Positions 44,564-53,208 of a stretch of DNA of 57,335 nucleotides are shown piece after piece (positions within the stretch are counted from its first letter, which is position 1; the number at the start of each line of letters is the position of its first letter). A program made the position numbers and the translations under genes. This stretch comes from an uncultured Collinsella sp. (GTDB lineage: Bacteria > Actinomycetota > Coriobacteriia > Coriobacteriales > Coriobacteriaceae), in contig CAAETU010000003.1 in NCBI GenBank assembly GCA_900759045.1, forward strand, positions 1 through 57,335, given 5' to 3'. Below the pieces are notes generated by a model. The model saw nothing but the letters and a program-made list of their open reading frames with translations. It searched no databases and was not told where the DNA came from.

Positions 44564-46138
44564 TTAGGCGCCGTACGGGTTGCGGGCTCGTTCTATGCGC
44601 TGGCGGATGTGGGCGTATTCGACAATCAACAGCACCAGCAGTAGGGCCATGATAGCCAGGTAGCTTACGACGGCACCCATCAGGCCAAGCAGGTTGATCA
44701 GGATCACCGGGAGCACTACGCTCACGGCAAAGCAGATCAGGTAGATCTTGGTGACGTCTCCAGCGTGGCGCAGCACCGTGATGATGGCATAGATAAAGTC
44801 GATGGCCGCGGTTACACCGCCGGCGACGACCATCAGCAGTGCCAATGTGCGGTAGCGCTCAAAGTTGAGGCCGTACATAAAGCTCATGAGGGGAATGCCG
44901 GGACCGGCCATAAATGCGGCGCACACGCCGGTGATGGCCACGATTAGTGCCATAACGGCAATAATAATCAAGTCAAAACGGCGGCGTTTGCGCGGGTTCG
45001 CCCAAATGCTCGACAGACGCAGGAGCTGCGGTTTATAGACAAATCCGATGCTCAGCAAAATAGCCTGCGCTGGAAAGAACAGGGCATTAAAGTACAGCTG
45101 GTATTTGTAGGCCAGCGTGCCTTCCATCACAAACTTGGGCATGCTCTCGATAAGGTTGAATAAAAAGAGCGCGCCAAAGAGCGGGGCGCACTGGACAAAC
45201 AGGTGGCCGACCTCGCGCAGACTCACGTGGCGCGATTTTTCGGTCTCGAGCAGAGCGAGCGGCGCGGTGACCAGCATGAGCGAGGCGATGGCGGTGACAC
45301 CCGTGGCCATCGCCGCGATGGGCATACTGCGCGTAAGGAACAGCGCCACGCTAAAGACCGCGATGACGCCGACGGAGCGTAGCGTTTGGCTCATGCCGGC
45401 CAGGTAGAGTTTGTCGGCCTGCTGCAGGCGGCCCTCGTATACGTCGGCGACGCCGTCGACCACCTTATAGAGGTAGACGCCCAGGCCGATCGTCGCCATG
45501 TGCGCGTCGTAGCCGCGGGCGCTGCTGTATGCAAGGCCGCAGGCCAGCGCGATCGCTCCGCAAAGCCAGCGATTGAGCTGGTAGGAGGCAAAGGACGTCT
45601 TCTCGTCGATATCCGAGACCTGGAAATTGCGCACGCCGTAGTTGCACGCGATCATGATGAGCGTGCCAGTGACAAAGGCGATGGAGAACTTGCCGGCTTC
45701 CTCGGCGCCCACAAGCTGCGTGGACACGATGGTGAGCAGCGGAAACGCCATGCCCCATACGGCGGTGCCGAGGGTGTTCCAAAGATAGTCGCGACTGGTG
45801 GCGTGCTCTTCGTATTCGGCTTCCTGCGTGGAGAAACCGCCGCCGTAGACGGCTCCGAGCAGGCGGTTCCACCAGGCATTGACCATGCGGTGGATGGGGC
45901 CGGGCTGGCGATCGCGCTCGCGGCGACGGCGTGTGGCCTGGTTGCTGTCGGGACCGCCGGCGTTACGCTGGCTTAGCTCTTGGATTCGTGCGAGCTCCTC
46001 GGCGGTGTGCGATGCGGGGAACAGGCCGTTCTCGATGCGTCCGCCCTGCCCGTGCGCCCCGCCCGATACGATGGGGTCGGTGACGCCGTTGCGGCGGGCG
46101 ATGGCGCGGCGGATGCTATCGAGGGGCGTGATGCTCAA
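44564..46138 (-). CDS. Polysaccharide flippase-like multidrug/oligosaccharidyl-lipid (MOP) membrane protein
   Basis: 524 aa. About 110 hydrophilic N-terminal residues, then 12-14 hydrophobic segments like Wzx/MATE-type flippases of the MOP superfamily (GTAVWGMAFPLLTIVSTQLVG at the first). Likely moves a lipid-linked oligosaccharide or similar across the membrane; no glycosyltransferase gene adjoins, so the substrate is unknown. The start is TTG 46138 with AAAGGA 8 bp upstream. The long charged N-terminus (QATRRRRERDRQ) is unusual for the family. Confidence 0.8.
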   Translation of the reverse strand: MSITPLDSIRRAIARRNGVTDPIVSGGAHGQGGRIENGLFPASHTAEELARIQELSQRNAGGPDSNQATRRRRERDRQPGPIHRMVNAWWNRLLGAVYGGGFSTQEAEYEEHATSRDYLWNTLGTAVWGMAFPLLTIVSTQLVGAEEAGKFSIAFVTGTLIMIACNYGVRNFQVSDIDEKTSFASYQLNRWLCGAIALACGLAYSSARGYDAHMATIGLGVYLYKVVDGVADVYEGRLQQADKLYLAGMSQTLRSVGVIAVFSVALFLTRSMPIAAMATGVTAIASLMLVTAPLALLETEKSRHVSLREVGHLFVQCAPLFGALFLFNLIESMPKFVMEGTLAYKYQLYFNALFFPAQAILLSIGFVYKPQLLRLSSIWANPRKRRRFDLIIIAVMALIVAITGVCAAFMAGPGIPLMSFMYGLNFERYRTLALLMVVAGGVTAAIDFIYAIITVLRHAGDVTKIYLICFAVSVVLPVILINLLGLMGAVVSYLAIMALLLVLLIVEYAHIRQRIERARNPYGA

Positions 46139-46317
46139 GGCGGAGTCCTTTCTATTGCTGCGCTCTAGTATAGACGCGGCGGTGTTTGCTCGTGTTTTTG
46201 AACGGATTGTTCAATATTTCGGCAGGCGGCAGAAAATTGTCGGTAAGCGTGCGGTATCCTGTTCAAGTTTTATGACACCCCCGATGCCGCCCTCGCGGTA
46301 CCAAGGAGCTTTTACCC

Positions 46318-47889
46318 ATGGACGTCGCCGCATTTTTGCTGGCTCTTGTGCCTATCATCTGGCTTGTCGTGATGCTGCTGTGCTTTAAATGGTCGGCCTG
46401 GAAAGCCGCGATTGGTTCGTTTGTTCTTTCGTGCGTGCTCGCCTTTGCGTGGTGGCATTTGCCGGTGGCGCAGATAGCCACGGCCTCGCTCGAGGGCTTT
46501 TTGATGGCGCTGTGGCCCATCGTGTTGGTGATTATCGCCGCCGTCTTTACGTATAACCTCTGCGTTCGCACGGGCGCCATGGACGTGATCGGCAGCATGA
46601 TCACCTCCATCAGCAGCGATCGCCGTCTGCTGGCGCTGCTCGTGGCGTGGTGCTTCGGCGGCTTTATGGAGGGCATGGCTGGCTTTGGTACCGCTGTCGC
46701 CATTCCCGCCGGCATGCTCGCGGGCCTTGGTTTTGAGGCCGTGCCTGCCGTGCTGATCTGCCTGCTGGCCAACGGCGTGCCCACGCCCTACGGCTCCATC
46801 GGCATCCCCACGGTGTCCGTTGCCGACCTGGTGGGTCTGGATTCCCTGCACCTGGCGACCGTTCAGCTGGTGCAGCTCGCACCGTTCTTTGTGGTGATGC
46901 CGCTGCTCATCGTGTTGGTTGCGGGCCGCGTGACCGACGATCAAGGCGATGTTGCGAGCGTAGGCGAGCGCCTGCACGGCGTGGCCGGTATCGCGCTGCT
47001 CTCTGGCGCGTCCTTTGTCGGCGCTGCCCTGGTCGTCGCTATGTTTGTGGGCCCCGAGCTTGCCGTGGTCGTGGGCTCCATCGTGTCGCTCGCGCTGACC
47101 GCCGCGCTTGCCATGCGCGCCGAGAAGTCCGGTCACCTGGACGCGCGCTTCCATATGAATATCGATTCCGGCGAGCAGCTCACCCTTAAATCGGCGCTTT
47201 CGGCCTGGTCGTGCTTCATTCTGATTTTTGTACTGCTGCTGGGTACGTCCAACCTGGTGCCCGCCGTGCATGCCGCGCTTGCGCCCTTTGCAAGCCACGT
47301 GCAGGTGTATTGCGGCGAGAACCCCGGTACGCTTACGTTTTCGTGGATTAACACGCCGGGTGTTTGGATCTTCCTGGCCGCGTTTATCGGCGGTGCGATT
47401 CAGGGCGCTTCGCCGCGTCTGATGGGCGAGGTGCTGGCCGCGACTGTCAAGCAGATGATGCCGACGGTAATCACGATGCTTTCGGTGCTGGGCTGCGCCA
47501 AGGTGATGGGCTATGCGGGCATGATCTCGTCGATCAGTGCGTTTTGCATTGCCGTCGCCGGTGGGCTGTACCCGATTCTGGCTCCGTGGATCGGTGCCGT
47601 CGGTGCGTTCGTGACCGGTTCGGGCACGTCCTCGGGCATGCTGTTTGGTCCCATTCAGAGCCAGGCGGCTACTGCGCTGGGTGTGAGTGACTATTGGATG
47701 GTCGCGCTGAACGCCCTGGGTGTCGCTGCCGGCAAGATGATCTCGCCGCAGACCCTCGCTATTGGCCTGGCTGCCGTGCACGTGCGCGGTAAGGACGCCG
47801 AGCTCTTGGGCGCGGTGCTGCCCTACGCCGCCGGCATGCTGGTCCTCATGAGCGCCATCGCCATGCTCGGCCAAGGCCTGCCACTGTAG
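46318..47889 (+). CDS. lldP: L-lactate permease (LctP/LldP family)
   Basis: 523 aa, about 12-13 membrane segments. Family signatures: FMEGMAGFGTAVAIPAGML and GVPTPYGSIGIPTV in the first half, and GSGTSSGMLFGPIQSQAA in the second. Takes up lactate (or glycolate) with protons. AAGGAG precedes ATG 46318. No lactate dehydrogenase gene adjoins; the next gene is pckA, which could support gluconeogenesis from lactate-derived carbon, but the two are separated by a 250-bp repeat region. Confidence 0.92.
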   Translation: MDVAAFLLALVPIIWLVVMLLCFKWSAWKAAIGSFVLSCVLAFAWWHLPVAQIATASLEGFLMALWPIVLVIIAAVFTYNLCVRTGAMDVIGSMITSISSDRRLLALLVAWCFGGFMEGMAGFGTAVAIPAGMLAGLGFEAVPAVLICLLANGVPTPYGSIGIPTVSVADLVGLDSLHLATVQLVQLAPFFVVMPLLIVLVAGRVTDDQGDVASVGERLHGVAGIALLSGASFVGAALVVAMFVGPELAVVVGSIVSLALTAALAMRAEKSGHLDARFHMNIDSGEQLTLKSALSAWSCFILIFVLLLGTSNLVPAVHAALAPFASHVQVYCGENPGTLTFSWINTPGVWIFLAAFIGGAIQGASPRLMGEVLAATVKQMMPTVITMLSVLGCAKVMGYAGMISSISAFCIAVAGGLYPILAPWIGAVGAFVTGSGTSSGMLFGPIQSQAATALGVSDYWMVALNALGVAAGKMISPQTLAIGLAAVHVRGKDAELLGAVLPYAAGMLVLMSAIAMLGQGLPL

Positions 47890-47992
47890 CCGGCACTCTG
47901 GGAACGTCCCTAAGTGCCGGCATCTGGGGACACTCCTTGGTTGTTGCCTGTTCAAGAGTGTCCCCAACGACTAGTCGTTTAAGAACGTCCCA
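47889..47992. repeat. Composite inverted-repeat element after lldP
   Basis: Three dyads in a row: GCCGGCAC/GTGCCGGC (47889-47896, 47914-47921), GGGGACACTC/GAGTGTCCCC (47926-47935, 47956-47965), and the palindrome AACGACTAGTCGTT (47966-47979), followed by TAAGAACGTCCC. Words recur at 226-256 and 13183-13222. No T run. Confidence 0.7.
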
Positions 47993-48139
47993 ATGTCTAG
48001 GCCGCTTGCCTGCGATTTTTGACCGTTGGGCGGGCGCTTCGTCGTTGCCGCAAAAACGTTTTTGCATATCGGGTACAACGGGCTTTACGTGAGTAAAGTG
48101 CGCGCCGCGTCCACGTGCCGCGCTTTTAAAGGAGGCCCC

Positions 48140-49810
48140 ATGCCTGGTGTTACCCCTGCAGAAGTTCTGTCCAACTTTGGCATTACGCTGGTCGAAGACC
48201 CCGCCGAGAACCAGCCCCGCCTGCTGGTTGACCTGCCGGCAGCCGAGCTTGTCGAGTATGCCATCCGCCGCAACGAAGGCCGCATGGCCTCCAACGGCGC
48301 GCTGGTGATCGAGACGGGGGAGCGTACTGGTCGTTCTCGCAACGATCGCTTTATCGTTGACACCCCCGATGTTCACGACAAGATTGCCTGGGGCGCCGTC
48401 AACCGCCCTCTTTCGACCGAGAGCTACGAGGCCATCAAGACCGGTATCGTCGACTACCTCAACGAGCGCGACGTATTCGTCACGCGCGGCATGGCGGGCG
48501 CCGACCGCAACCACACGCGTCGCCTGCTCGTCGCCTGCGAGCGTGCCAGCCAGGCGCTCTTCATTAAGCAGATGCTCGCCCGTCCGCTCGCTCGTGAAAT
48601 CGCGCGCACCGGTGAGCCGGACTTTTGCGTGCTCGCCGCTCCCGGCTACCAGTGCGACCCCGCCATCAAGGGCCTCAACTCCAGCGCCGCCGTGGTCATC
48701 AACTTCCAGGAGCGCGTGATTCTGGTTGCCGGCACCGGTTACTCCGGCGAAATCAAAAAGTCCATCTTCAGCGTTATGAACTACCTGCTGCCTGTCGAGG
48801 ACGATGTGCTGCCCATGCACTGCTCGGCCAGCATGGATCCCGTCACGCACGAGACGGCCGTGTTCTTTGGCCTTTCCGGCACGGGCAAGACCACGCTTTC
48901 GGCCAACCCCACGCGCCTGCTGATCGGCGACGACGAGCACGGCTGGTCCGACATGGGCATCTTCAACATCGAGGGAGGCTGCTATGCCAAGTGCGAGGGC
49001 CTGGACGCGTTCCATGAGCCCGAGATCTTCAACGCCGTCCGCTTTGGCGCCGTCTGCGAAAACGTGGTGCTCGATGAGAATCGCAAGCCTAACTATGATG
49101 ATGTCTCGATCACGCACAATACGCGCGTGGCCTATCCCGTCGAGCACATTCCCAACGCGTGGACCAAGGGCATGGGCACCACCCCGAGCGTTGTGCTGTT
49201 TTTGACCTGTGATGCCTTTGGCGTGCTGCCGCCCATCTCGCGCCTGACGGCCGACGCCGCCATGTATCACTTTGTGACGGGCTTTACGGCCAAGATCCCC
49301 GGCACCGAGGTCGGCGTCACCGAGCCCACGCCCACGTTCTCCTCGCTGTTTGGCGAGCCGTTTATGCCGCTCGATTCCATGGTCTATGCCAAGATGCTCG
49401 GCGAGCGTATCGCCGACGGTCGCACCCGCGTCTATCTGGTCAACACTGGCTGGATTGGCGGCGGCTACGGCGTGGGCCATCGCATCGAGCTTGCCTACAC
49501 GCGTGCCCTGGTGGCCCGCGCTCTCGACGGTACCATCGAGGACAGCGAGTTCGTGCACGACGACATCTTTAACGTCGACATTCCCACCACGTGCCATGGC
49601 GTGCCCGACGGCATTCTGGTGCCGCGCCAGTACTGGCAGAGCACCGCTCGCTACGACGAGGCCGCGCACAACCTGGCCGTGATGTTTGAGGAGAACTTCG
49701 AGAAGAAGTACTCGCACCTGCCCGAGTCCGTCAAAGCCGCCGGCCCGCACGCCCAGGTGTCCGCCGAGGCCCGTCATCGCGGCCGCGGGTTGCTGGGACT
49801 CCGCCGCTAG
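48140..49810 (+). CDS. pckA: Phosphoenolpyruvate carboxykinase (ATP)
   Basis: 556 aa from ATG 48140 (GGAGG 4-8 bp upstream). Interconverts oxaloacetate and PEP with ATP/ADP. The P-loop is GLSGTGKTT (244-252), the metal/oxaloacetate site LIGDDEHGWSD, and ETGERTGRSRNDRF is the N-terminal substrate Arg segment; YSGEIKKS and NTGWIGGGYGVGHR also match. In anaerobic gut bacteria it often runs toward oxaloacetate in fermentation. A longer frame upstream to 48026 exists but lacks a ribosome site. Confidence 0.96.
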   Translation: MPGVTPAEVLSNFGITLVEDPAENQPRLLVDLPAAELVEYAIRRNEGRMASNGALVIETGERTGRSRNDRFIVDTPDVHDKIAWGAVNRPLSTESYEAIKTGIVDYLNERDVFVTRGMAGADRNHTRRLLVACERASQALFIKQMLARPLAREIARTGEPDFCVLAAPGYQCDPAIKGLNSSAAVVINFQERVILVAGTGYSGEIKKSIFSVMNYLLPVEDDVLPMHCSASMDPVTHETAVFFGLSGTGKTTLSANPTRLLIGDDEHGWSDMGIFNIEGGCYAKCEGLDAFHEPEIFNAVRFGAVCENVVLDENRKPNYDDVSITHNTRVAYPVEHIPNAWTKGMGTTPSVVLFLTCDAFGVLPPISRLTADAAMYHFVTGFTAKIPGTEVGVTEPTPTFSSLFGEPFMPLDSMVYAKMLGERIADGRTRVYLVNTGWIGGGYGVGHRIELAYTRALVARALDGTIEDSEFVHDDIFNVDIPTTCHGVPDGILVPRQYWQSTARYDEAAHNLAVMFEENFEKKYSHLPESVKAAGPHAQVSAEARHRGRGLLGLRR

Positions 49811-49825
49811 CGCCGCCTTAGACCC

Positions 49826-49866
49826 AAAACCACCACGAAGGGGACAGGCACCTTTGTGGTGGTTTT
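49826..49866. repeat. Dispersed inverted repeat, ACCACCACAAAGG family, copy 3
   Basis: AAAACCACCACGAAGG (49826-49841) and CCTTTGTGGTGGTTTT (49851-49866) around GGACAGGCA. It lies 15 bp after pckA and may end its transcript. Confidence 0.8.
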
Positions 49867-49887
49867 GCTCGCGCGGATGACTCAGGT

Positions 49888-49993
49888 TACAATACGCCTG
49901 ACATATCGTCCCCTTCTCCGGATGGGGACAGCGCAAGCGCTCTTGTGGCGGCACCGTAGGACTTTGAAGGTGGCCGTCGTAAGGGCGCTTTTT
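49888..49993 (+). promoter_or_regulatory. Promoter and structured leader with terminator-like hairpin
   Basis: A -10 TACAAT (49888-49893) predicts a start near 49900. Then follow GTCCCC/GGGGAC (49909-49914, 49924-49929), and AAGCGCTCTT (49935-49944) able to pair with AAGGGCGCTT (49981-49990) over a GC-rich middle, ending in a T run to 49993. It is either a small RNA of about 95 nt or an attenuator of the B3/4-domain gene. Confidence 0.45.
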
Positions 49994-50037
49994 GTTTGGG
50001 TGCCCTCGCTCGGGCGCGAATCGTGAAGGGAGCACGT

Positions 50038-50757
50038 ATGAAGAGCTTTATTGCCGAGGATTCATTTTGGGAGCTGTTTCCTCAGGCGGCGGTCGGTGTT
50101 GTGGTCGTGGAGGGTATGAAGCCCGCGGCCCAGATACCTCAAGAGGATGTGGACGCGATAGCGGCGCTGCTCGACCGTGCCAATATCGATGCGGAGCGTC
50201 ATCTGACCAGCGATACAATCAGCGAGAACGCACCGGTCAAGGCATGGCGCGAGGCCTATCGTCTGTTCAAGACCAAAAAGGGCGCGCGCTGTTCAATCGA
50301 GAACCTGCTCAAGCGCGTGCTCAAGGGCAAGCCGGTGGGCCACATTACGCCCGCGGTGGATATCTATAACACGGTGTCGCTGTCCTATGCACTGCCCGTG
50401 GGAGGCGAGGATCTGCATGCGATTGAGGGGGACCTTCGCTTGAAGGTGACCGACGGCGGGGATGCGTTCCTGCCGCTTGGCGAGGAAGCGGACGACCCGA
50501 CGCTGCCCGGCGAGCTCGCCTACATTGACGATGCGGGCGCCGTGTGCCGCTGCTGGAACTGGCGCGATGGCGTTCGAACGGCTCTATCCGACGATTCGGC
50601 CGACGCGTTTTTGGCGATTGAGTGCGTAGAGCCCGAGCGTATGGGGGACTGTCAGGCCGCCATCGATCGCTTAGCCGAGCTGCTTGAGCGCTATCTGGGG
50701 GCGACGGTTGTCGTTAAGACGCTTGTGACCCGCGACAATCCCCGCGTGGAGCTGTAG
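50038..50757 (+). CDS. B3/4-domain protein (PheT B3/B4-like, tRNA-editing-domain family)
   Basis: 239 aa. Matches stand-alone proteins with the B3/B4 fold of the phenylalanyl-tRNA synthetase beta chain: the central KKGARCSIENLLKRVLKGKP and AVDIYNTVSLSYALPVGGED segments are typical. In PheT this domain edits Tyr-tRNA(Phe); for the free proteins the substrate is unknown. GAAGGGAG precedes ATG 50038. A structured leader with a terminator-like hairpin lies upstream, suggesting regulated expression. Confidence 0.85.
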   Translation: MKSFIAEDSFWELFPQAAVGVVVVEGMKPAAQIPQEDVDAIAALLDRANIDAERHLTSDTISENAPVKAWREAYRLFKTKKGARCSIENLLKRVLKGKPVGHITPAVDIYNTVSLSYALPVGGEDLHAIEGDLRLKVTDGGDAFLPLGEEADDPTLPGELAYIDDAGAVCRCWNWRDGVRTALSDDSADAFLAIECVEPERMGDCQAAIDRLAELLERYLGATVVVKTLVTRDNPRVEL

Positions 50758-50785
50758 CAACTTCTGCAAATCATACTCGCCGGTC

Positions 50786-50826
50786 AAAACCACCACAAAG
50801 GTGCCTGTCCCCTTTGTGGTGGTTTT
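50786..50826. repeat. Dispersed inverted repeat, ACCACCACAAAGG family, copy 4
   Basis: Perfect 16-bp arms (50786-50801, 50811-50826) around TGCCTGTCC, the reverse complement of the loop in copies 1 and 3. It lies between the B3/4 gene and marR. Confidence 0.85.
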
Positions 50827-50930
50827 TATGTTGATGGGTTAACAAATAGGGCGTGCAGGGCTGGCGGTCGTTAAGTACGGCTAAGATGTTTACCCGTTAG
50901 CATTATGCAAGCGAAAGGCGGTCGTCTCCC

Positions 50931-51380
50931 ATGCAACAGAGCGACGAGACACGTTTCGAGGACTTTGTCGGACTGATCAGCGGACTCTACAAGGAGATCC
51001 AGCGCATTAAGACATCTGAGGGCGCAAGGCTGGGCCTTAAGGGCTCCGATATCATGTGCCTGTACTATCTTGAGCGCAGCAAGGACGGTCTGACTGGTGC
51101 CGACCTCGCCCGCATGGCTGGTGTGACCCGCGCTGCCGTCTCGCGCACGCTGGCGCATCTGGAGGAGGGCGGCTACGTCGAAGTTGACGATTCGGGCGAT
51201 GCCGCCGTTAAGTATCGCGCCCCGGTTCGCCTGACCACGTTGGGCGGCGAGAGCATGAACGAGGCCGATTGCATTATTCGTGAAGTGCTCGACACCACCG
51301 GTAAGGCCATGGGCGTGGAGCAGCGCGAGCAGATGTATGCATCGCTGCGTACGATTCTCAACACCTTGCGCGAGCTGTAG
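50931..51380 (+). CDS. MarR-family transcriptional regulator
   Basis: 149 aa. Winged helix: LKGSDIMCLYYLERSKDGLTGADLARMAGVTRAAVSRTLAHLEEGGYVE, then the wing VKYRAPVRLTTLG and a C-terminal dimerisation helix. Ligand and targets unknown. AAAGG precedes ATG 50931 at some distance. The next gene, a DegV protein, starts 119 bp downstream and could be a target or an operon partner, as MarR-type FabT regulators govern fatty-acid genes; that link is only a guess. Confidence 0.9.
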   Translation: MQQSDETRFEDFVGLISGLYKEIQRIKTSEGARLGLKGSDIMCLYYLERSKDGLTGADLARMAGVTRAAVSRTLAHLEEGGYVEVDDSGDAAVKYRAPVRLTTLGGESMNEADCIIREVLDTTGKAMGVEQREQMYASLRTILNTLREL

Positions 51381-51499
51381 GGCCACCAAGGCATTTGCTT
51401 CCCATTAACAACTGCATCGTCCCGTTTGAGCGCGTATACCGTGCCGGGGCATTGCTGTCAAAATTCCCTGCGCGGGACCTGCGCAAGAAAGGATTCGTT

Positions 51500-52354
51500 A
51501 TGTCCGTTCGCATTATTACCGATTCCGCAAGCGATATGTCGCCGGCCGAGCATCCGGCACTGGCCGTTTTGCCGCTGTCCGTCACCTTTGGAACCGATGT
51601 GTTCATGGATGGCATCGACATCGATCACCAGCGCTTTTACGAGATGCTCGTGGAGCGCGATGAGCTGCCCAAGACCGGTCAGGTTAACCCGTACGCGTTT
51701 TCGCAGGCTATCGCCGAGGTTCGCGAAGCCGGCGATGAGGCTGTGATTATTACCGTGGGCGCTAAGCTGTCGGGCACCAATCAGAGCGCCCGTACCGCAC
51801 TAGCCGAGGCGCCGGGCGGCGATGTGTACGTGGTTGATAGCAACAACGTCACCCTGGGTGAACGCATTCTGGTCGAGTATGCGCTGCGCTTGGTGGACGA
51901 GGGCCGTAGCGCGGCCCAGATCGCGGCGGCGGTCGAGGCCGTGCGCGACCGCGTGGTGGTTATTGGCCTGCTCGAGACGCTGGAGTACCTGGTGCGCGGC
52001 GGTCGCCTGTCTGCTGCTGCCGGCGCCGTGGGTACGCTGCTCAACGTAAAGCCCGTGGTAGCTGCCGAGGACGGTCTGATTGTGCAGCTGGGAAAGGCGC
52101 GCGGTTCCAAGAACGGCCGCAACCTGCTGAACCAAAAGGTCGAAAAGGCGGGCGGCATCGACTTTTCCATGCCGCTGGCGCTCGGCTATACGGGCCTTTC
52201 GGATGCGGTGCTCAAGAAGTATATCGAGGACAGCGCGGCACTGTGGGCTGGCCACACCGAGGGCGAGCTGCCCGTTCACACCATCGGTGCCACCATCGGT
52301 ACCCACGTAGGCCCCGGTGCCGTAGCCGTAGCCTTCTTCCATCCCGCCAACTAA
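51500..52354 (+). CDS. DegV family (fatty-acid-binding) protein, second paralogue
   Basis: 284 aa. ITDSASDMSPAEHPALAVLP start; TGQVNPYAFSQAI and GAKLSGTNQSA carry the carboxylate-binding Thr/Ser; VIGLLETLEYLVRGGRLS is the central family block; GATIGTHVGPGAVAVAFF closes it. More canonical than the paralogue at 3202. AAAGGA precedes ATG 51500. Probably binds a fatty acid for FakA-type phosphorylation or transfer. It follows a MarR regulator and precedes a perfect 34-bp-armed terminator repeat. Confidence 0.93.
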   Translation: MSVRIITDSASDMSPAEHPALAVLPLSVTFGTDVFMDGIDIDHQRFYEMLVERDELPKTGQVNPYAFSQAIAEVREAGDEAVIITVGAKLSGTNQSARTALAEAPGGDVYVVDSNNVTLGERILVEYALRLVDEGRSAAQIAAAVEAVRDRVVVIGLLETLEYLVRGGRLSAAAGAVGTLLNVKPVVAAEDGLIVQLGKARGSKNGRNLLNQKVEKAGGIDFSMPLALGYTGLSDAVLKKYIEDSAALWAGHTEGELPVHTIGATIGTHVGPGAVAVAFFHPAN

Positions 52355-52368
52355 CCAACCTGCCAACA

Positions 52369-52456
52369 AATGATCCCTTGGGGACGGAGGAAAACGGATC
52401 ATCGACCGCACGGAGGCCGTGAATGATCCGTTTTCCTCCGTCCCCAAGGGATCATT
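52369..52456. repeat. 34-bp perfect inverted repeat, terminator-like
   Basis: Arms 52369-52402 and 52423-52456 are exact reverse complements (AATGATCCCTTGGGGACGGA at the outer end), with a CACGG/CCGTG mini-hairpin in the 20-nt loop. A T-rich tail follows. It lies 15 bp after the degV stop. Confidence 0.85.
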
Positions 52457-52492
52457 TCTTTATGCTGTTAATGCGGAGAAGGGGAGCGAGCG

Positions 52493-52813
52493 ATGGCGTC
52501 TGAGGGCTTTTTTGAGCAGGTGTATGAGGTGGTCGAGCAGATCCCCGAGGGGATGGTCGCCACGTACGGTCAGGTGGCGCTGCTCGCCGGTCGCGCGCGA
52601 AGTGCACGCTATGTGGGGTATGCGCTGCATAGCAACCCACGCCCTGGTCAAATTCCCTGTCATCGCGTGGTGTTTGCCGACGGCCGTATCTGTGAGGGCT
52701 TTGCCTTTGGCGGTCCCGATGCTCAGCGCGAGCTCTTAATGGGGGAGGGCGTGGCGTTTACCGATTCCATGCACGTCGACTTGGCCGCCTGTCGCTGGCC
52801 AGCAGGGTTCTAG
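52493..52813 (+). CDS. MGMT/ATL-family DNA alkyl-repair protein
   Basis: 106 aa, only the C-terminal DNA-binding and active-site domain of O6-alkylguanine-DNA alkyltransferase. PCHRVV has the acceptor Cys56, so unlike true ATL proteins (Trp or Ala there) it could transfer alkyl groups. IPEGMVATYGQVALLAG and YVGYALHSNP are the helix-turn-helix and arginine-finger region, though Arg40 is in SARY. Short size resembles ATLs. GGGGAG precedes ATG 52493. Confidence 0.88.
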   Translation: MASEGFFEQVYEVVEQIPEGMVATYGQVALLAGRARSARYVGYALHSNPRPGQIPCHRVVFADGRICEGFAFGGPDAQRELLMGEGVAFTDSMHVDLAACRWPAGF

Positions 52814-52829
52814 CGGCTCTACTGTGGCC

Positions 52830-52870
52830 AAAACCGCCACAAAGGTGCCTGTCCCCTTTGCGGCGGTTTT
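52830..52870. repeat. Dispersed inverted repeat, ACCACCACAAAGG family, copy 5
   Basis: AAAACCGCCACAAAGG (52830-52845) and CCTTTGCGGCGGTTTT (52855-52870) around TGCCTGTCC. Both arms carry the same compensating changes from the consensus, so pairing is kept. Confidence 0.85.
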
Positions 52871-53208
52871 CCGTTGTAGGTTTACCGGGGCTAACTTATG
52901 GAGAAGCTATGGCGGCTCATATTGATGCTGCAAAGTAAACCACGGTGAACTATATTTTATTCAACAACGGAGCGGGCAATAGGCGATGAAAAAAGCCTGC
53001 CCTGTTGAGTTTGATTCGCATCCCTCCCCTCTGTGCGATTCAACGGTGTACTTCGGGAACGGGCCCGCTGGCAACTGACTGCCGGCGGGCCCGTTCCCGT
53101 TTGTCGGGGGAGTGCGATGGGCGGAGCCGAACCGGTCGGGCACCAAAAAAAGGCGGACGCCGTAGCGCCCGCCCTATAGCAATCGAAAGTTCAAGCCAGC
53201 AGGTCGGT
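52871..53208. other. Intergenic region between MGMT-like gene and trpS
   Basis: No gene supported. GGGAACGGGCCCGC (from 53058) and GGCGGGCCCGTTCCC (to about 53099) form a strong hairpin with a GTTTGT tail on the plus strand. The trpS terminator follows. A GCAGGC/GCCTGC-like dyad with A6 lies near 52985-53010. Confidence 0.5.
53143..53174 (-). terminator. Intrinsic terminator of trpS
   Basis: GGCGGGCGCTAC and GGCGTCCGCC pair on the minus strand, followed by seven T (53149-53143). Confidence 0.8.

Noticed and set aside
49900..49993. T-box riboswitch
   Set aside because: AAGGTGGCCGTCG only partly resembles the AGGGTGGNACCGCG antiterminator; the invariant ACC is missing and the leader is too short for a specifier stem.
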